From assembly GCF_003429095.1 (NCBI RefSeq), contig NZ_QVTE01000026.1, positions 1 to 64,000 on the forward strand: a stretch of DNA of 64,000 nt. Direction: 5' to 3'. Position 1 is the stretch's first letter, and each line of letters begins with the position of its first letter. Below are positions 9,370-19,264 of this stretch, piece by piece. This DNA is from Peribacillus saganii. Lineage in GTDB: Bacteria; Bacillota; Bacilli; Bacillales; DSM-1321. The notes beneath the pieces are model-generated. The model did no database searches and was not told the DNA's origin. It saw only the letters and a program-made list of their open reading frames with translations. The position numbers and the translations under genes were made by a program.

Positions 9370-11433
9370 ATGGTTCGTATTGGCGGATTGGCCAGCGGAA
9401 TGGACATCGATAGCCTTGTTGGAGACTTAATGAAGGCCGAGAGGATCCCGCTGGACAAAATGAAGCAAAAGAAGCAAATCCTTGAATGGAAGCGCGATGA
9501 CTATCGTTCAATAAATACATTGCTGTTTAACTTTCGTTCTGAACTTACTCAGATGAAATTAAGTACAAATTATCGAGCAAAGACAACTACTTCTACTGAT
9601 GAAACAAAGGTTTCCTCAACTGCTACCAGCGCTGCTGCTCAATCTTCTTATAATATTTCAAGTGTAGAAAGATTAGCGTCTACATCTTCCAAAATTAACC
9701 AGGGTACAGTTTCGCTGTCAACTACTGATAAAATTGATCCTAAAGCAGGTCTTTTCGAAAATGCAGCAAAATTTGCTGCAAACAATTTTAATTGGAAAAC
9801 TGGGAGTGTCGAAACCCAGACTGTTGCTGTCACGGGAGATGGTTCACCACTAAAACTGAAATTGGATGGAGGGGCTCAAGTTGTTACTGGGGAGCGTATA
9901 AATGTTAGAGTGAATGGTGAATTATATGAAGTTATACCTGTTCTATCTAACAATGATCCAGTTCCCGCACTGGACCCTCTTAAAAACCAAGTAGCGATCA
10001 AGCCGGATGGGACACTCACATTTAGTAAATCAATTGCGAAAGACTCTACAATCAAGGTGGATTTCACCGCTGATAAAAAGGTAGAGAGTATTACTCTAGG
10101 TGCAGCATCGTCAACTACCCAGCTGTCAAAACAATCAATTAATAGTGTATCTTCACTTAAGTTAAATGGAACAACCTTAAATATATCCGCTACGGCTCCT
10201 GACCCTAGCAAGCCTTCCGTAAGAGATATAAGTAACGCAAGCGGAAAAATTGGTACAATAGATTTCACTACAGGAAAAATAAGCTGGGTGTCTCCGTTGC
10301 CGCAGAATTCTAAAATCGACATTGAATATACACAGAATTATTTCAATTTTGACTTGCAGACATCTACCTCAAAGGGAACGATTAAAGAGAACTTCTTAAT
10401 TCAAGGTAACGAGTCTTTCAACTCTGTCATGAACAAAGTAACTAACTCGTCAGTCGGAGTATCTATGATGTATGATTCGTTTTCGGACAAGGTTACCTTG
10501 ACGCGGAAAGAGACTGGGAACTTCAATACAGCTGGAGAGGAAATTATCACGCAAGGGGAATTTATAAATAATGTTTTAAAATTCCAGGATGCTGTTGAAA
10601 CGGGCGGAGAGAATTCCCGATTTACGATTAATGGGTTAACCACTGAAAGAAGTTCTAATACATTTGAAATGAATGGGGTTTCTTTCACATTAAAGAAGAC
10701 TTTTTCTGACGCTGCTGTGACGGTTGCTATTAACAATGACAATAATAAAGTCTTTGAAAATATCAAAAATTTTGTTACTAAATACAATGAATTAATTGAT
10801 AACATTAAAAAGAAAACTAGCGAAGAACGTTATCGTAGCTATACTCCACTTACGGATGAACAGCGTGAGCAACTATCAGATAAACAGCAGGAGCAATGGG
10901 AAGAAAAAGCAAAGAGCGGTTTGCTCCGGAATGATTCTAATTTATCAAGCGTTCTTTTAAAAATGCGATCGGACTTTTATACCCCGGTAATTAATGATGA
11001 GGTCAGCTCGGCTTTCAAACAGTTAACCAATATCGGAATTAAAACAACTTCAAACTATCAGGATGGCGGGAAACTGGAGATTAATGAGGCTGAATTGAAA
11101 AAGGCGATTGAAACCGATCCGCTTTCAGTCGAGAAACTGTTTAATGCTTCAGAGGGAACAAGCAGCCAGAAGGGAATCGTTCAGAGGTTATATGACACGG
11201 TTACAGACAGTATCGACACGTTAAAGAAAACGGCAGGAAACACTTTGTCGACAAACAAGCAGTTCTCACTGGGCCTTGAACTTGATAATGTTGATTCCAG
11301 TATTAACAGATTTGAGGACAGGCTGAAGCAGGTTGAAGACCGCTATTGGAGGCAATTTACCGCAATGGAAAAGGCGATCCAACGTTCTAATGAACAGATG
11401 AATTATCTAACGCAGCAATTCAGCGGAGCATAA
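9370..11433 (+). CDS. fliD: Flagellar filament capping protein FliD (HAP2)
   Basis: 687 residues. The N-terminus (VRIGGLASGMDIDSLVGDLMKAERIPLDKMKQKKQ) is the FliD_N signature, followed by a coiled helix. The C-terminus (NVDSSINRFEDRLKQVEDRYWRQFTAMEKAIQRSNEQMNYLTQQF) is the FliD_C coiled coil. The central part is beta-rich and variable. FliD forms the cap under which exported flagellin folds into the filament. It is longer than the ~500-residue B. subtilis protein, in keeping with the large flagellins encoded nearby. The gene is followed by fliS after 21 nt. Confidence 0.95.
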   Translation: MVRIGGLASGMDIDSLVGDLMKAERIPLDKMKQKKQILEWKRDDYRSINTLLFNFRSELTQMKLSTNYRAKTTTSTDETKVSSTATSAAAQSSYNISSVERLASTSSKINQGTVSLSTTDKIDPKAGLFENAAKFAANNFNWKTGSVETQTVAVTGDGSPLKLKLDGGAQVVTGERINVRVNGELYEVIPVLSNNDPVPALDPLKNQVAIKPDGTLTFSKSIAKDSTIKVDFTADKKVESITLGAASSTTQLSKQSINSVSSLKLNGTTLNISATAPDPSKPSVRDISNASGKIGTIDFTTGKISWVSPLPQNSKIDIEYTQNYFNFDLQTSTSKGTIKENFLIQGNESFNSVMNKVTNSSVGVSMMYDSFSDKVTLTRKETGNFNTAGEEIITQGEFINNVLKFQDAVETGGENSRFTINGLTTERSSNTFEMNGVSFTLKKTFSDAAVTVAINNDNNKVFENIKNFVTKYNELIDNIKKKTSEERYRSYTPLTDEQREQLSDKQQEQWEEKAKSGLLRNDSNLSSVLLKMRSDFYTPVINDEVSSAFKQLTNIGIKTTSNYQDGGKLEINEAELKKAIETDPLSVEKLFNASEGTSSQKGIVQRLYDTVTDSIDTLKKTAGNTLSTNKQFSLGLELDNVDSSINRFEDRLKQVEDRYWRQFTAMEKAIQRSNEQMNYLTQQFSGA

Positions 11434-11454
11434 TAAAAAGGAAGTGTTTCAAAT

Positions 11455-11856
11455 ATGGCTGTAGGCAATCCATATCAAACCTATAAACAAAATTCAGTGA
11501 ATACCGCATCTCCCGGAGAATTGACACTCATGCTTTATAATGGATGTTTAAAATTTATCTTTCAGGCTAAAAAGGCTATTCAGGAAGGGTCCATTGAAGA
11601 AAGGAATACTAATATACAAAAGGCGCAGAAAATTGTCCAGGAATTGATGGTTACCCTTAATATGGATCTCGAAGTTTCTAAAAATATGATGTCGCTTTAT
11701 GACTACTGCAATCGCCAGTTAATGGAAGCAAATATTAAAAATGATCCGGCCATTCTTACCGAGGTAGAAGAGTTTATAACGGATTTTAGGAATACATGGA
11801 AACAGGTTATCCAGTTAAACCGACAGAAGAAATATTCTGAGGGTGGCTCTGTATAA
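11455..11856 (+). CDS. fliS: Flagellin export chaperone FliS
   Basis: 133 residues with the canonical FliS pattern NPYQTYKQNSVNTASPGELTLMLYNGCLKFIFQAKKAI near the N-terminus and a four-helix-bundle layout. FliS binds the C-terminal D0 helix of flagellin in the cytoplasm and keeps it unpolymerised before export. The stop codon overlaps the fliT start by one base (TAATG), indicating translational coupling. A second FliS-like gene lies at 16176. Confidence 0.95.
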   Translation: MAVGNPYQTYKQNSVNTASPGELTLMLYNGCLKFIFQAKKAIQEGSIEERNTNIQKAQKIVQELMVTLNMDLEVSKNMMSLYDYCNRQLMEANIKNDPAILTEVEEFITDFRNTWKQVIQLNRQKKYSEGGSV

Positions 11857-12206
11857 TGAGCAGTTTGGAGGATTACTACAGGCTGACCAGAAAGTTGGTT
11901 CAGTTGGCTGAGACCTGGGAAAAATCAAAAGATCAGGATCAATCTATTGTTCAAATTGAAGCAATCCTGGAGGATAGGCAGTTATTATTGAAGCATATAA
12001 TTGCGCCTAATTCAGAAGAAGAGAAACAACTGAGTAAAAAATTGCTAGAAGAAGAAAAAAACCTTAATGAAAAGCTGACGACCATTAGACACCAAATCGG
12101 TGAAGAATTACAGGCAATCAGAAAAAAGAAAACATATAACAACAAATACATGAATTCTTACAATAATATTTCTACTGATGGATTTTTTTATGATAAAAAA
12201 AAATAA
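11856..12206 (+). CDS. fliT: FliT-like flagellar chaperone
   Basis: 116 residues, mostly helical and highly charged (SLEDYYRLTRKLVQLAETWEKSK...). Position immediately after fliS, with overlapping stop/start, identifies it as the FliT equivalent, which in other bacteria is the export chaperone of FliD. Sequence conservation in FliT is low, so the call rests mainly on context and size. The Lys/Asn/Tyr-rich C-terminal tail appears unstructured. A terminator follows. Confidence 0.75.
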   Translation: MSSLEDYYRLTRKLVQLAETWEKSKDQDQSIVQIEAILEDRQLLLKHIIAPNSEEEKQLSKKLLEEEKNLNEKLTTIRHQIGEELQAIRKKKTYNNKYMNSYNNISTDGFFYDKKK

Positions 12207-12241
12207 GGAATAAATTTCAACCGCTTTATTGTTATTAATAA

Positions 12242-12295
12242 AAAGGGCCGATTCAATTGTGCACAAAATGTGTTGAATTGATGTCGGTCCTTTTT
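12242..12295 (+). terminator. Terminator of the flaG-fliDST operon
   Basis: Long imperfect stem (AAAGG-CCGA...CAATT pairing with AATTG...TCGG-CCTTT) followed by TTTTT. Confidence 0.85.
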
Positions 12296-12326
12296 GTGTC
12301 TTTGTAAAACAGTCACCACTTCTAAT

Positions 12327-12352
12327 TAAAATTAGTAAATTCAAACCGATAC
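12327..12352 (+). promoter_or_regulatory. Sigma-D promoter of the second flagellar unit
   Basis: TAAA, 14-nt spacer, ACCGATAC: close to the sigma-D consensus and 35 nt upstream of the chosen start of the FliK-like gene. It would place the FliK-like/mini-FlhB/FliS2/flagellin genes in the late flagellar class. Confidence 0.75.
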
Positions 12353-12386
12353 TATAATTAGGTTGATTAAACGGGGCGTGAAAAAA

Positions 12387-15300
12387 ATGCAAATAATCAA
12401 TAATGGTTTAATAAAACAAATTCAGACTACCGAAGATAAGTTGAAGCCCACAGTGGGTGACATTATTTCTATAACTATAAAAGAAAGAATCAACAATGGA
12501 GAAGCAGTTGCAAATTTAAGGGGTGTAGAAGCAACCGTTCGCTTTGAAGGAAGCGTTCCGTCCAGTGACAAAGTACTAGTGGAAATCACTCAACAACCAA
12601 AGGAAGGGCCTGTTTATGTAAAACAAGTTGCGACCGGTGTGGTTTCGAACTCAGCAGGAGATACAGTTTCAAAACCAAACATAGATTCGTTGAATAATGA
12701 ATTGAAGCAAGGTGTTGCCCCTTTTGTCTCCAGAGATATTCCTCTATCAAAAGAAGCCATAAATACAATACAAAATTATATTAAAACAGGATCAGGCTCT
12801 GTGGAACAAAAGATTGAAACATTAAAAATCATTGCTCAAAAAAATATTGAAGTAACAAGTACGAATATAAAAGCTGTCCATGAGGCTTTAAACGGAGAGC
12901 CATTGTCTAGTTCCTTAAAAAAAATTGCAAAGGGATTGGATGTAACAGTTGAGTCACTTAACAAAGAAAGCTCAACAGCGAAAAATACAATAAACACCAT
13001 GAAAGTGGTGGAAGATTTTCGTGTGTTAAAAGAAAAAGCAGTCCAAGAACCGAACCTGTCGAAAGCAATTATTCAAGTGAAAGAAGCAACCAAAATACCT
13101 GACCTGCCGCAACGAGCAGTAGAGAAAATAGAGCGTGCAATCCGAGAAGCGGTCCAGCTTCAACAGGTAGGCCGAACACCCCAAGCAAGAACTAAGCTGA
13201 CTGAAGCGTTGACCCAAGTCGAACAAGACTTGCAGGCAGAAGAACCACTTCCTGCTGCAAGACCATCAGAAGCCATCCGTGCAGTGAAGGAAAAAGTAAG
13301 CCAGGAACCAATCCTGTCAAAGGCAATTGATCAGGTAAAAGAAACGGTCAACACACAAAACCTGCCGCAAAAAACAGTGGAAAAAGTGGAACGGGCAATC
13401 CGAGAAGCAGTCCAGCTTCAGCAGGTAGGCCGGACAGCCCAAGCAAGAACGCAGCTCACTGAAGCGTTGACCCAAGTCGAACAAGACGTGCAGGGAGAAG
13501 AACCGCTTCCAGCTGCAAGACCATCAGAAGCCATCCGTGCAGTGAAGGAAAAAGTAAGCCAGGAACCTATCCTGTCAAAGGCAATTGATCAGGTAAAAGA
13601 AACGGTTAAAGCATTAGACCTGCCACAAAAAGCGGTGGAAAAGGTGGAACAGGCAATCCGAGAAGCGGTCCAATTACAACAGGTAGGCCGGACAGCCCAA
13701 GCGAGAACGCAGCTGACTGAAGTGTTGACCCAAGTCGAACAAGACGTGCAGGCAGAAGAACCGCTTCCAGCTGCAAGACCATCAGAAGACATCCGTTCAG
13801 TGAAGGAAAAAGTAAGCCAGGAACCTATCCTGTCAAAGGCCATTGATCAGGTAAAAGAAATGGTCAACACACAAAACCTGCCACAAAAAGCGGTGGAAAA
13901 GGTGGAACGGGCAAATCGAGAAACGGTCCAATTACAACAGGTAGGCCGGACAGCCCAAGCGAGAACGCAGCTGACTGAAGCGTTGACCCAAGTCGAACAA
14001 GACTTGCAGTCAGAAGAACTCCCAACTGCAAGACCATCAGAAGCCATCCGGGCAGCCAAGGAAAAAGTAAGCCAGGAACCAATCCTGTCAAAGGCCATTG
14101 ATCAGGTAAATGAACTATTGAAATCTTCAGACCTGACTCCAAAAGCAGTGGAGAAGGTAGAGCGTGCAAACCGAGAAGCGGTCCAGCTACAGCAAATCAG
14201 CCAAACAGCCCAGGCGAGAACTCATCTCACAGATGTATTAAATCAAGTTGAGCCGGGTAACCAAGCTGAAGATTCACGATTTGCTTCTATTAAACCAATG
14301 CAAACAGAAGGACAATCAACCCAGGCTTCGGAGAATATGGGCCTTCATAAACAGAACGATGAATCAGGTTTTAGTCATTTAGTGAAAGACTTATTAAAAG
14401 ATGTTCAGAAAGAACCATCCTTTAATAAAGTTCTTGAGAAGATGAATGAATTGATATCAAAGAATCCACTAAATCAGCATATAGACGAACTTAAAAATGC
14501 TCACGATAAAGCTGGTCAATTAAACCAACAGGGAAGAGAACTAGCTGCTAGAAGGGAAGTATCAAATGCTATTTCGAAAATTGATGATGTTACTCCTAAT
14601 CAGCAGTCAAACACAGCAGAAACTAAAGTTTCAGAACTAGAACAGTACCTGATCAATGAGGCGCTGCAAGGTCTTAACCTGAACTCTAAAGATGTGATAG
14701 TGACAGAAATCACTAAAAAACTATCACAAATGGCCATTGATTTTAAAAAGATTAAACAAGACATTACCAAAAACCTAGATAACGTCTCAAGGATGATTGA
14801 GAATCAAAAAAATATTCCTCCGGCTAATATCAAGCAAGTACTTGACTCGACGATTCATAAGCTTCAAACAGCGATTTTAAAAAGTGACTTTCTTCTTTAT
14901 ACAGATATGGTAACTGAGAAGAAATTGCTTACAGCAAGCTCTCAGCTTACTGAGGCAAGAAAACTTCTGGAAAAAGGTAATGTAACAGAAGCGAACCAGC
15001 TGGTGAAAGATGTAAAGGCGAATTTGGAAAAAATCATTTTTAAGCCTTCTGATGTGAAAGTGAAGCACTTTATTTCAGACCAAAGTTTTTTGGAGCCCTT
15101 TAGTCCTAAGCAAATTTCTAATCTGCTCGATCAGACCGTACGCCCGTTTCCTGATCAAGAGCCTTCAGCGAGACATATGTATGAGATGGTCCGTAAATTG
15201 GGCTTAACCCATGAAAATGATTCAGCACATGCTTTTATTTCAAAGCAGGGAAATTTCGATGATTTTCAGGAGCAAGAAAACCTGAAGTCTGTTCTACTTA

Positions 15301-15818
15301 AAATGATGAAAAATGAAGAACTGAAGCCAGCCGTCCATCAGCAAGTTGAACAGGCAGTCAATAATATTACAGGACAGCAGCTGCTTAATAAACAAGATCC
15401 TGCAGGAATGCAAAATTTATTTTTCCAACTTCCTTATTTGATTGATAAACAAATAGAAAACGTAAAAATCTTTGTGAATTCAAGAAAAGAAGGAGAAAAA
15501 GTAGATTGGGAGAACTGCAGTTTATATTTTGTGCTTGAAACAAAAAAGATGGGGGATATAGGTGTTCTCTTAAACTCCACAGATAGAAATCTAAGCATCA
15601 CGTTTAAGAGCAATAAAACCGAGCTTGATAAAAAGGTCGATTCATTCACCGAGATAACAAAAGAGAGATTTCAAGAGATTGGATATCACTTAACTTCGCT
15701 TGGTGTAAAGAAATTGGCAGGAGAAAAAGAAAGTAATTTAAACGATAAGACCGAGAGTAATGGTGGAAGCAGATTGACACCAGCTTTTAGCGAGAAAGGT
15801 TATGATTTTACGATATGA
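12387..15818 (+). CDS. FliK/YlqG-like protein with expanded 86-aa repeats
   Basis: 1143 residues from the ATG preceded by GGGG at 10-nt spacing (upstream in-frame TTG and GTG are alternatives). The N-terminal ~100 residues form a beta-rich domain. Residues ~210-630 carry five ~86-residue helical repeats (ARPSEAIRAVKEKVSQEPILSKAIDQVK..., VEKVERAIREAVQLQQVGRTAQARTQLTEALTQVEQD). The C-terminal ~200 residues (QNLFFQLPYLIDKQIENVKIFVNS..., LYFVLETKKMGDIGVLLNSTDRNLSITF) have the layout of a FliK C-terminal domain. Its stop overlaps the start of a mini-FlhB gene, the same pairing as ylqG-ylqH in B. subtilis. FliK proteins act as secreted rulers that switch export specificity through FlhB; that role here is inference. 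Confidence 0.7.
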   Translation: MQIINNGLIKQIQTTEDKLKPTVGDIISITIKERINNGEAVANLRGVEATVRFEGSVPSSDKVLVEITQQPKEGPVYVKQVATGVVSNSAGDTVSKPNIDSLNNELKQGVAPFVSRDIPLSKEAINTIQNYIKTGSGSVEQKIETLKIIAQKNIEVTSTNIKAVHEALNGEPLSSSLKKIAKGLDVTVESLNKESSTAKNTINTMKVVEDFRVLKEKAVQEPNLSKAIIQVKEATKIPDLPQRAVEKIERAIREAVQLQQVGRTPQARTKLTEALTQVEQDLQAEEPLPAARPSEAIRAVKEKVSQEPILSKAIDQVKETVNTQNLPQKTVEKVERAIREAVQLQQVGRTAQARTQLTEALTQVEQDVQGEEPLPAARPSEAIRAVKEKVSQEPILSKAIDQVKETVKALDLPQKAVEKVEQAIREAVQLQQVGRTAQARTQLTEVLTQVEQDVQAEEPLPAARPSEDIRSVKEKVSQEPILSKAIDQVKEMVNTQNLPQKAVEKVERANRETVQLQQVGRTAQARTQLTEALTQVEQDLQSEELPTARPSEAIRAAKEKVSQEPILSKAIDQVNELLKSSDLTPKAVEKVERANREAVQLQQISQTAQARTHLTDVLNQVEPGNQAEDSRFASIKPMQTEGQSTQASENMGLHKQNDESGFSHLVKDLLKDVQKEPSFNKVLEKMNELISKNPLNQHIDELKNAHDKAGQLNQQGRELAARREVSNAISKIDDVTPNQQSNTAETKVSELEQYLINEALQGLNLNSKDVIVTEITKKLSQMAIDFKKIKQDITKNLDNVSRMIENQKNIPPANIKQVLDSTIHKLQTAILKSDFLLYTDMVTEKKLLTASSQLTEARKLLEKGNVTEANQLVKDVKANLEKIIFKPSDVKVKHFISDQSFLEPFSPKQISNLLDQTVRPFPDQEPSARHMYEMVRKLGLTHENDSAHAFISKQGNFDDFQEQENLKSVLLKMMKNEELKPAVHQQVEQAVNNITGQQLLNKQDPAGMQNLFFQLPYLIDKQIENVKIFVNSRKEGEKVDWENCSLYFVLETKKMGDIGVLLNSTDRNLSITFKSNKTELDKKVDSFTEITKERFQEIGYHLTSLGVKKLAGEKESNLNDKTESNGGSRLTPAFSEKGYDFTI
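13005..14270 (+). repeat. Five tandem 258-bp (86-aa) coding repeats in the FliK-like gene
   Basis: The GACCATCAGAAG marker recurs at 13261, 13519, 13777 and 14032, giving periods of 258, 258 and 255 bp. Inner units are nearly identical at DNA level, while the outer two are more diverged. The period is a whole number of codons, so unit gain or loss would keep the frame and change protein length. Confidence 0.9.
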
Positions 15819-16114
15819 TGAATTCTGCTTACTTCAATCAAAACAAACGAAGACAGCTTAACGGTCCGACTGCAGCTGTTATTAAATATGATGAGAAACC
15901 AGGTGCTGTTCCTAAAGTCGTTGCCCATGGCAGCGGTCAAGTTGCGCAAAAAATCATGGAACTGGCAAAACAAAACAATATTCAAATGCAAGAGGATGAG
16001 TCATTAGTAAACCATCTACTAGACATAGATTTAGGTGATTCCATTCCTCCGCAGCTTTACGCTGCTATTGCAGAAATTTTAATTTTACTGGAAGAATTAG
16101 AAAGAAGCTATTAA
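15815..16114 (+). CDS. Stand-alone FlhB C-terminal-domain-like protein (YlqH type)
   Basis: 99 residues. NGPTAAVIKYDE...APKVVAHGSGQVAQKIMELAKQNNIQMQEDESLVNHLLDIDLGDSIPPQLYAAIAEIL matches the cytoplasmic substrate-specificity domain of FlhB/YscU, without the membrane part. The usual autocleavage motif NPTH is replaced by N-G-P-T-A, so self-cleavage is doubtful. The double ATG start overlaps the stop of the FliK-like gene (ATATGATGA), so the pair is translationally coupled. In the type III export family this domain binds FliK and decides which substrates are exported. A soluble copy beside a FliK-like protein suggests a partner or decoy, which is inference. Confidence 0.85.
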   Translation: MMNSAYFNQNKRRQLNGPTAAVIKYDEKPGAVPKVVAHGSGQVAQKIMELAKQNNIQMQEDESLVNHLLDIDLGDSIPPQLYAAIAEILILLEELERSY

Positions 16115-16175
16115 AACGCAGCAACTGATTCCGATATTAATAATGAAAACGTTACATGATAATGGAGGTGCCGAT

Positions 16176-16601
16176 TTGGAGGTACTTACGAAAGATGTCA
16201 TTTATAACAAATCGCCCCAGGAATTAACTTCCTTTCTTTATGAAGGAGTTATGGATCATCTTGAGGCTGCGATTGTTTTAATAGATGAGAAAAACTTTTT
16301 AGAAGCTAATTATAAAATTCAAAAGGCAAATGACATCTTCCATAGGTTAGGTGTCGGCCTGAAATATGAAGCTGGTCCCATAGCGGAGCAATTAGATACA
16401 TTGTATAACTTTATGGCAAATGAATTAGTAGTTGCTAACGTAAAAAAAGACTCGACGAAAATAAGAAGGATTCTTAACTTAGTACAGCAAATTTCCGGTG
16501 CTTGGAATACTGTTTTAAAACAGAACCCTGCAACAGTACAGCCTAAAATAAATAAAAAAGTGGCAGCTTATGAATCTGCCATAATGAGAACAACCTATTA
16601 A
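16176..16601 (+). CDS. Second FliS-like flagellin chaperone
   Basis: The TTG start has AATGGAGGTG 5-8 nt upstream and gives MEVLTKDVIYNKSPQELTSFLYEGVMDHLEAAIVLIDEKNFLEANYKIQKANDIFHRLGVGLKYEAGPIAEQLDTLYNFM. This is better supported than the ATG 33 nt upstream, which has no binding site. The pattern SPQELTSFLYEG corresponds to SPGELTLMLYNG of canonical FliS. It lies directly before the 857-residue flagellin, separated by 22 nt, and so is probably the dedicated chaperone for that flagellin. It is diverged from the fliS at 11455. Confidence 0.85.
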   Translation: MEVLTKDVIYNKSPQELTSFLYEGVMDHLEAAIVLIDEKNFLEANYKIQKANDIFHRLGVGLKYEAGPIAEQLDTLYNFMANELVVANVKKDSTKIRRILNLVQQISGAWNTVLKQNPATVQPKINKKVAAYESAIMRTTY

Positions 16602-16623
16602 TCTTAATTAGAGGAGATTGACA

Positions 16624-19197
16624 ATGAGAATTAACCATAATATATCTGCATTAAATGCATATCGAAATCTTTCCGTGAATAACTCAAATACTTCAAAAAG
16701 TCTTGAAAAGCTTTCATCCGGATTGCGCATCAACCGTGCAGCTGATGATGCAGCAGGTCTTGCTATTTCTGAAAAGATGCGATCTCAAATCCGAGGCCTG
16801 GATATGGCAGAAAGAAACGTGCTGGATGGTATCTCGTTCGTCCAAACAGCAGAAGGTGCACTTTCTTCTACTCACGCTATCTTACAGCGGATCCGCGAAC
16901 TTGCTGTTCAAGCTGCTAATGATTCCAACACAGATGTAGATCGTGAAGCAATCCAAAAAGAGGTTAATCAGCTCACGAATGAAATTAACCGGATTGGTAA
17001 TACCACTGAGTTTAATAAGAAAAAATTATTGAATGGTGATTTACAGGTTATTGGCGGTCCTGCTCAGATTAAGGCTGGGTCCACAAGTGGATCATTAGGT
17101 AATCAAGTATCGTTAGGCGCTAATGGAGTAGCCGGAAAGTACAGCGTGGAAATTACCGATGCGACTGTACCAGGTACAAATATTCAAAATTTGGCAAGTC
17201 AAACGGATACTACAACAAATGCTACACTCGCCCAAACAACAGATGGTTCAGATATTGGTTTAGCTCAGGGTTCATACACAGCTGTTGTAGCAAGCAGCTC
17301 TGCAAAGAACACAGCAAATGTCGGAAATACTTTAAGCGGACAGTCATTAGCAGGAACAAGTGTATTCCAGACAGCTGCTTCCAATAAGCCAATTACGGTT
17401 GATGCCGGATCCACTTTGAATGGTACCGGTTACTATGTACAAGTTGATAAGGTAACTAATGAAACAATAGCTTCTCCTTCACCGGCAATCGGTGGAATCA
17501 GTAATTTGAGTGCAGGAACGGCACCAGAAGGAGCATATACAATCACAACCGGTGCAACTGTATCTATGGCTGATGCTGCTGGGAATACACTAGTAGCCGA
17601 TAGAGTTATTACAGGTGTTCGTATTACAAATAACTCTAATTTGCAAGATAGTGGAAATTATCAAATTACTTTGACTCAGGGTACACCCGCAGCTGATAGC
17701 ACAGACAAATGGACATTTACCCTGGACACATTACCAGGTTCCACTCCGATTGCCACTAGCGTGGATATTACGACCGACTCTGGAGCTACAACCATTCAAT
17801 TGGGTGATATTAGTTTTGATGTAGATTTAGCGCAACTAAGATCAAGTAACTTTGACGATGCTACATTAAATTCAGTTCACCACAATAATGTTTTGGAATT
17901 AACTATTGGCAACCAGGTAACTGTTGAACAAACCGCTACAGGTGCAAAGGTAACCCAACCTCTTGCTCCAGGTGCAACAACCACTCCTCTAGCATTTGAT
18001 TTTAGTACTGATGGAGGCAGCGGACAGCTTACTCTGGATGCAGAAGATACTGTCGGCAATCCATTTGCTCGTGGAATAGCACCAACAACTACTAATATTG
18101 TATTTAATGATGTATATACTATCGGATTGTATGATTCAGCTAACAATCCTATCGGATCTTCAAAAACATTGTTAGAATCAAATTTAGCTACACCATTAAA
18201 CTTAACAAATATCCAGCTTGGTTTGGCTTCAGATGGAGTATTCGTAGATTTAGCTGCGGCAGGTCTCAATTCTATGGCTGATAACGAGACAGTATCAATG
18301 GATTTTAATGTAACAAATAATGTGGAACGTACGGTTCAGGTTAAGGATAGTTCCAATAATTCGGTTACTGGAATGTTTGTTTTAGATAATACAGGCAGTA
18401 CTGAAATTACTGGCACTGGGCTAAAATTAAACTTTGATCCATCAACCATTGCCAATGGAACAATTGGATTCAATGTAGATGATATCACTCCTAATGACTT
18501 TAAAATGACATTAAAGGAGGATACAGACGGAGATGGATTATTTGAATCAACCGTTGTTAATGCACAGTCATTTAATAAAGGAGACCTAGTCTCCCTGGGT
18601 GCTACCGGCATTAATGTACAGACTAGCAATTCAACTAGTGTATCAGATTCAGCTCTTTTTGAAATTGAAAACGTAGCTCAAGATAACTCTGCCACTATGC
18701 AAATCGGTGCTAATGCTGGCCAGACTGTGTCTCTTGAACTTAAGGATATGCGCGCTAAAGCACTGCAAATATCAACTGATCTCGCTGGCGGAGGAGAGCA
18801 AACATTAACACTATTGAACGGAAGTTCGCAAACAGTATGGTTCACTGAGATTGCTGGGGTTAATGATGGTGTCTCTAACAATTCTACTCAATATGCACTT
18901 GATATTTCTACTAACGAAAAAGCACAAGCTGCGATCATTGCAGCAGACGATGCCATTCAACGTGTATCCGAGGAGCGTTCACGTATGGGAGCTCTGCAAA
19001 ACCGTCTGGAGTATACGGTTGATAACCTAAAATACATGAACGAAAACCTGACAGCGTCTGAGTCCCGTATCCGTGATTTAGACATGGCTGAGGAAATGAC
19101 AAAATTTACTAAAAATAATATCTTGAACCAAGCTGCACAAGCCATGTTAGCCCAGGCAAACCAATTGCCACAAGGTGTACTACAATTATTAAAGTAA
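16624..19197 (+). CDS. hag: Giant flagellin
   Basis: 857 residues from the ATG with GAGGAGATTGAC upstream. N-terminal ~140 residues ([56 protein letters not shown]) and C-terminal ~90 residues ([45 protein letters not shown], ending [10 protein letters not shown]) are the conserved D0/D1 helices. The ~600-residue middle is a Thr/Ser/Asn/Gly-rich beta insertion that would form large outer D2/D3 domains on the filament. It is about three times the length of B. subtilis Hag. No HExxH motif was seen, unlike the flagellin at 821. It may be the main filament protein; gene symbol is by family, not proven orthology. Confidence 0.92.
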   Translation: MRINHNISALNAYRNLSVNNSNTSKSLEKLSSGLRINRAADDAAGLAISEKMRSQIRGLDMAERNVLDGISFVQTAEGALSSTHAILQRIRELAVQAANDSNTDVDREAIQKEVNQLTNEINRIGNTTEFNKKKLLNGDLQVIGGPAQIKAGSTSGSLGNQVSLGANGVAGKYSVEITDATVPGTNIQNLASQTDTTTNATLAQTTDGSDIGLAQGSYTAVVASSSAKNTANVGNTLSGQSLAGTSVFQTAASNKPITVDAGSTLNGTGYYVQVDKVTNETIASPSPAIGGISNLSAGTAPEGAYTITTGATVSMADAAGNTLVADRVITGVRITNNSNLQDSGNYQITLTQGTPAADSTDKWTFTLDTLPGSTPIATSVDITTDSGATTIQLGDISFDVDLAQLRSSNFDDATLNSVHHNNVLELTIGNQVTVEQTATGAKVTQPLAPGATTTPLAFDFSTDGGSGQLTLDAEDTVGNPFARGIAPTTTNIVFNDVYTIGLYDSANNPIGSSKTLLESNLATPLNLTNIQLGLASDGVFVDLAAAGLNSMADNETVSMDFNVTNNVERTVQVKDSSNNSVTGMFVLDNTGSTEITGTGLKLNFDPSTIANGTIGFNVDDITPNDFKMTLKEDTDGDGLFESTVVNAQSFNKGDLVSLGATGINVQTSNSTSVSDSALFEIENVAQDNSATMQIGANAGQTVSLELKDMRAKALQISTDLAGGGEQTLTLLNGSSQTVWFTEIAGVNDGVSNNSTQYALDISTNEKAQAAIIAADDAIQRVSEERSRMGALQNRLEYTVDNLKYMNENLTASESRIRDLDMAEEMTKFTKNNILNQAAQAMLAQANQLPQGVLQLLK

Positions 19198-19211
19198 TTA
19201 TGCTATATATA

Positions 19212-19240
19212 AGGAGAGGGATATCCTCTCCTTTTATTTT
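19212..19240 (+). terminator. Terminator after the giant flagellin gene
   Basis: AGGAGAGG/CCTCTCCT stem with GATAT loop followed by TTTATTTT. Confidence 0.92.
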
Positions 19241-19264
19241 GAAAAACAAACAGGTGGTAATTAA

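Noticed and set aside
13589-14169. Overlapping minus-strand frames with internal similarity to one another
   Set aside because: Antisense of the 86-aa repeats in the FliK-like gene; similarity is a by-product of the repeats.
12386-15818. Near-identical direct repeats considered as a CRISPR array
   Set aside because: The repeats are 258 bp, contiguous, in frame and coding; there are no short palindromic repeats with unique spacers anywhere in the window.
16143-16175. ATG start 33 nt upstream of the second FliS gene
   Set aside because: No binding site, whereas the TTG at 16176 has GGAGGTG at good spacing and gives a family-like N-terminus.
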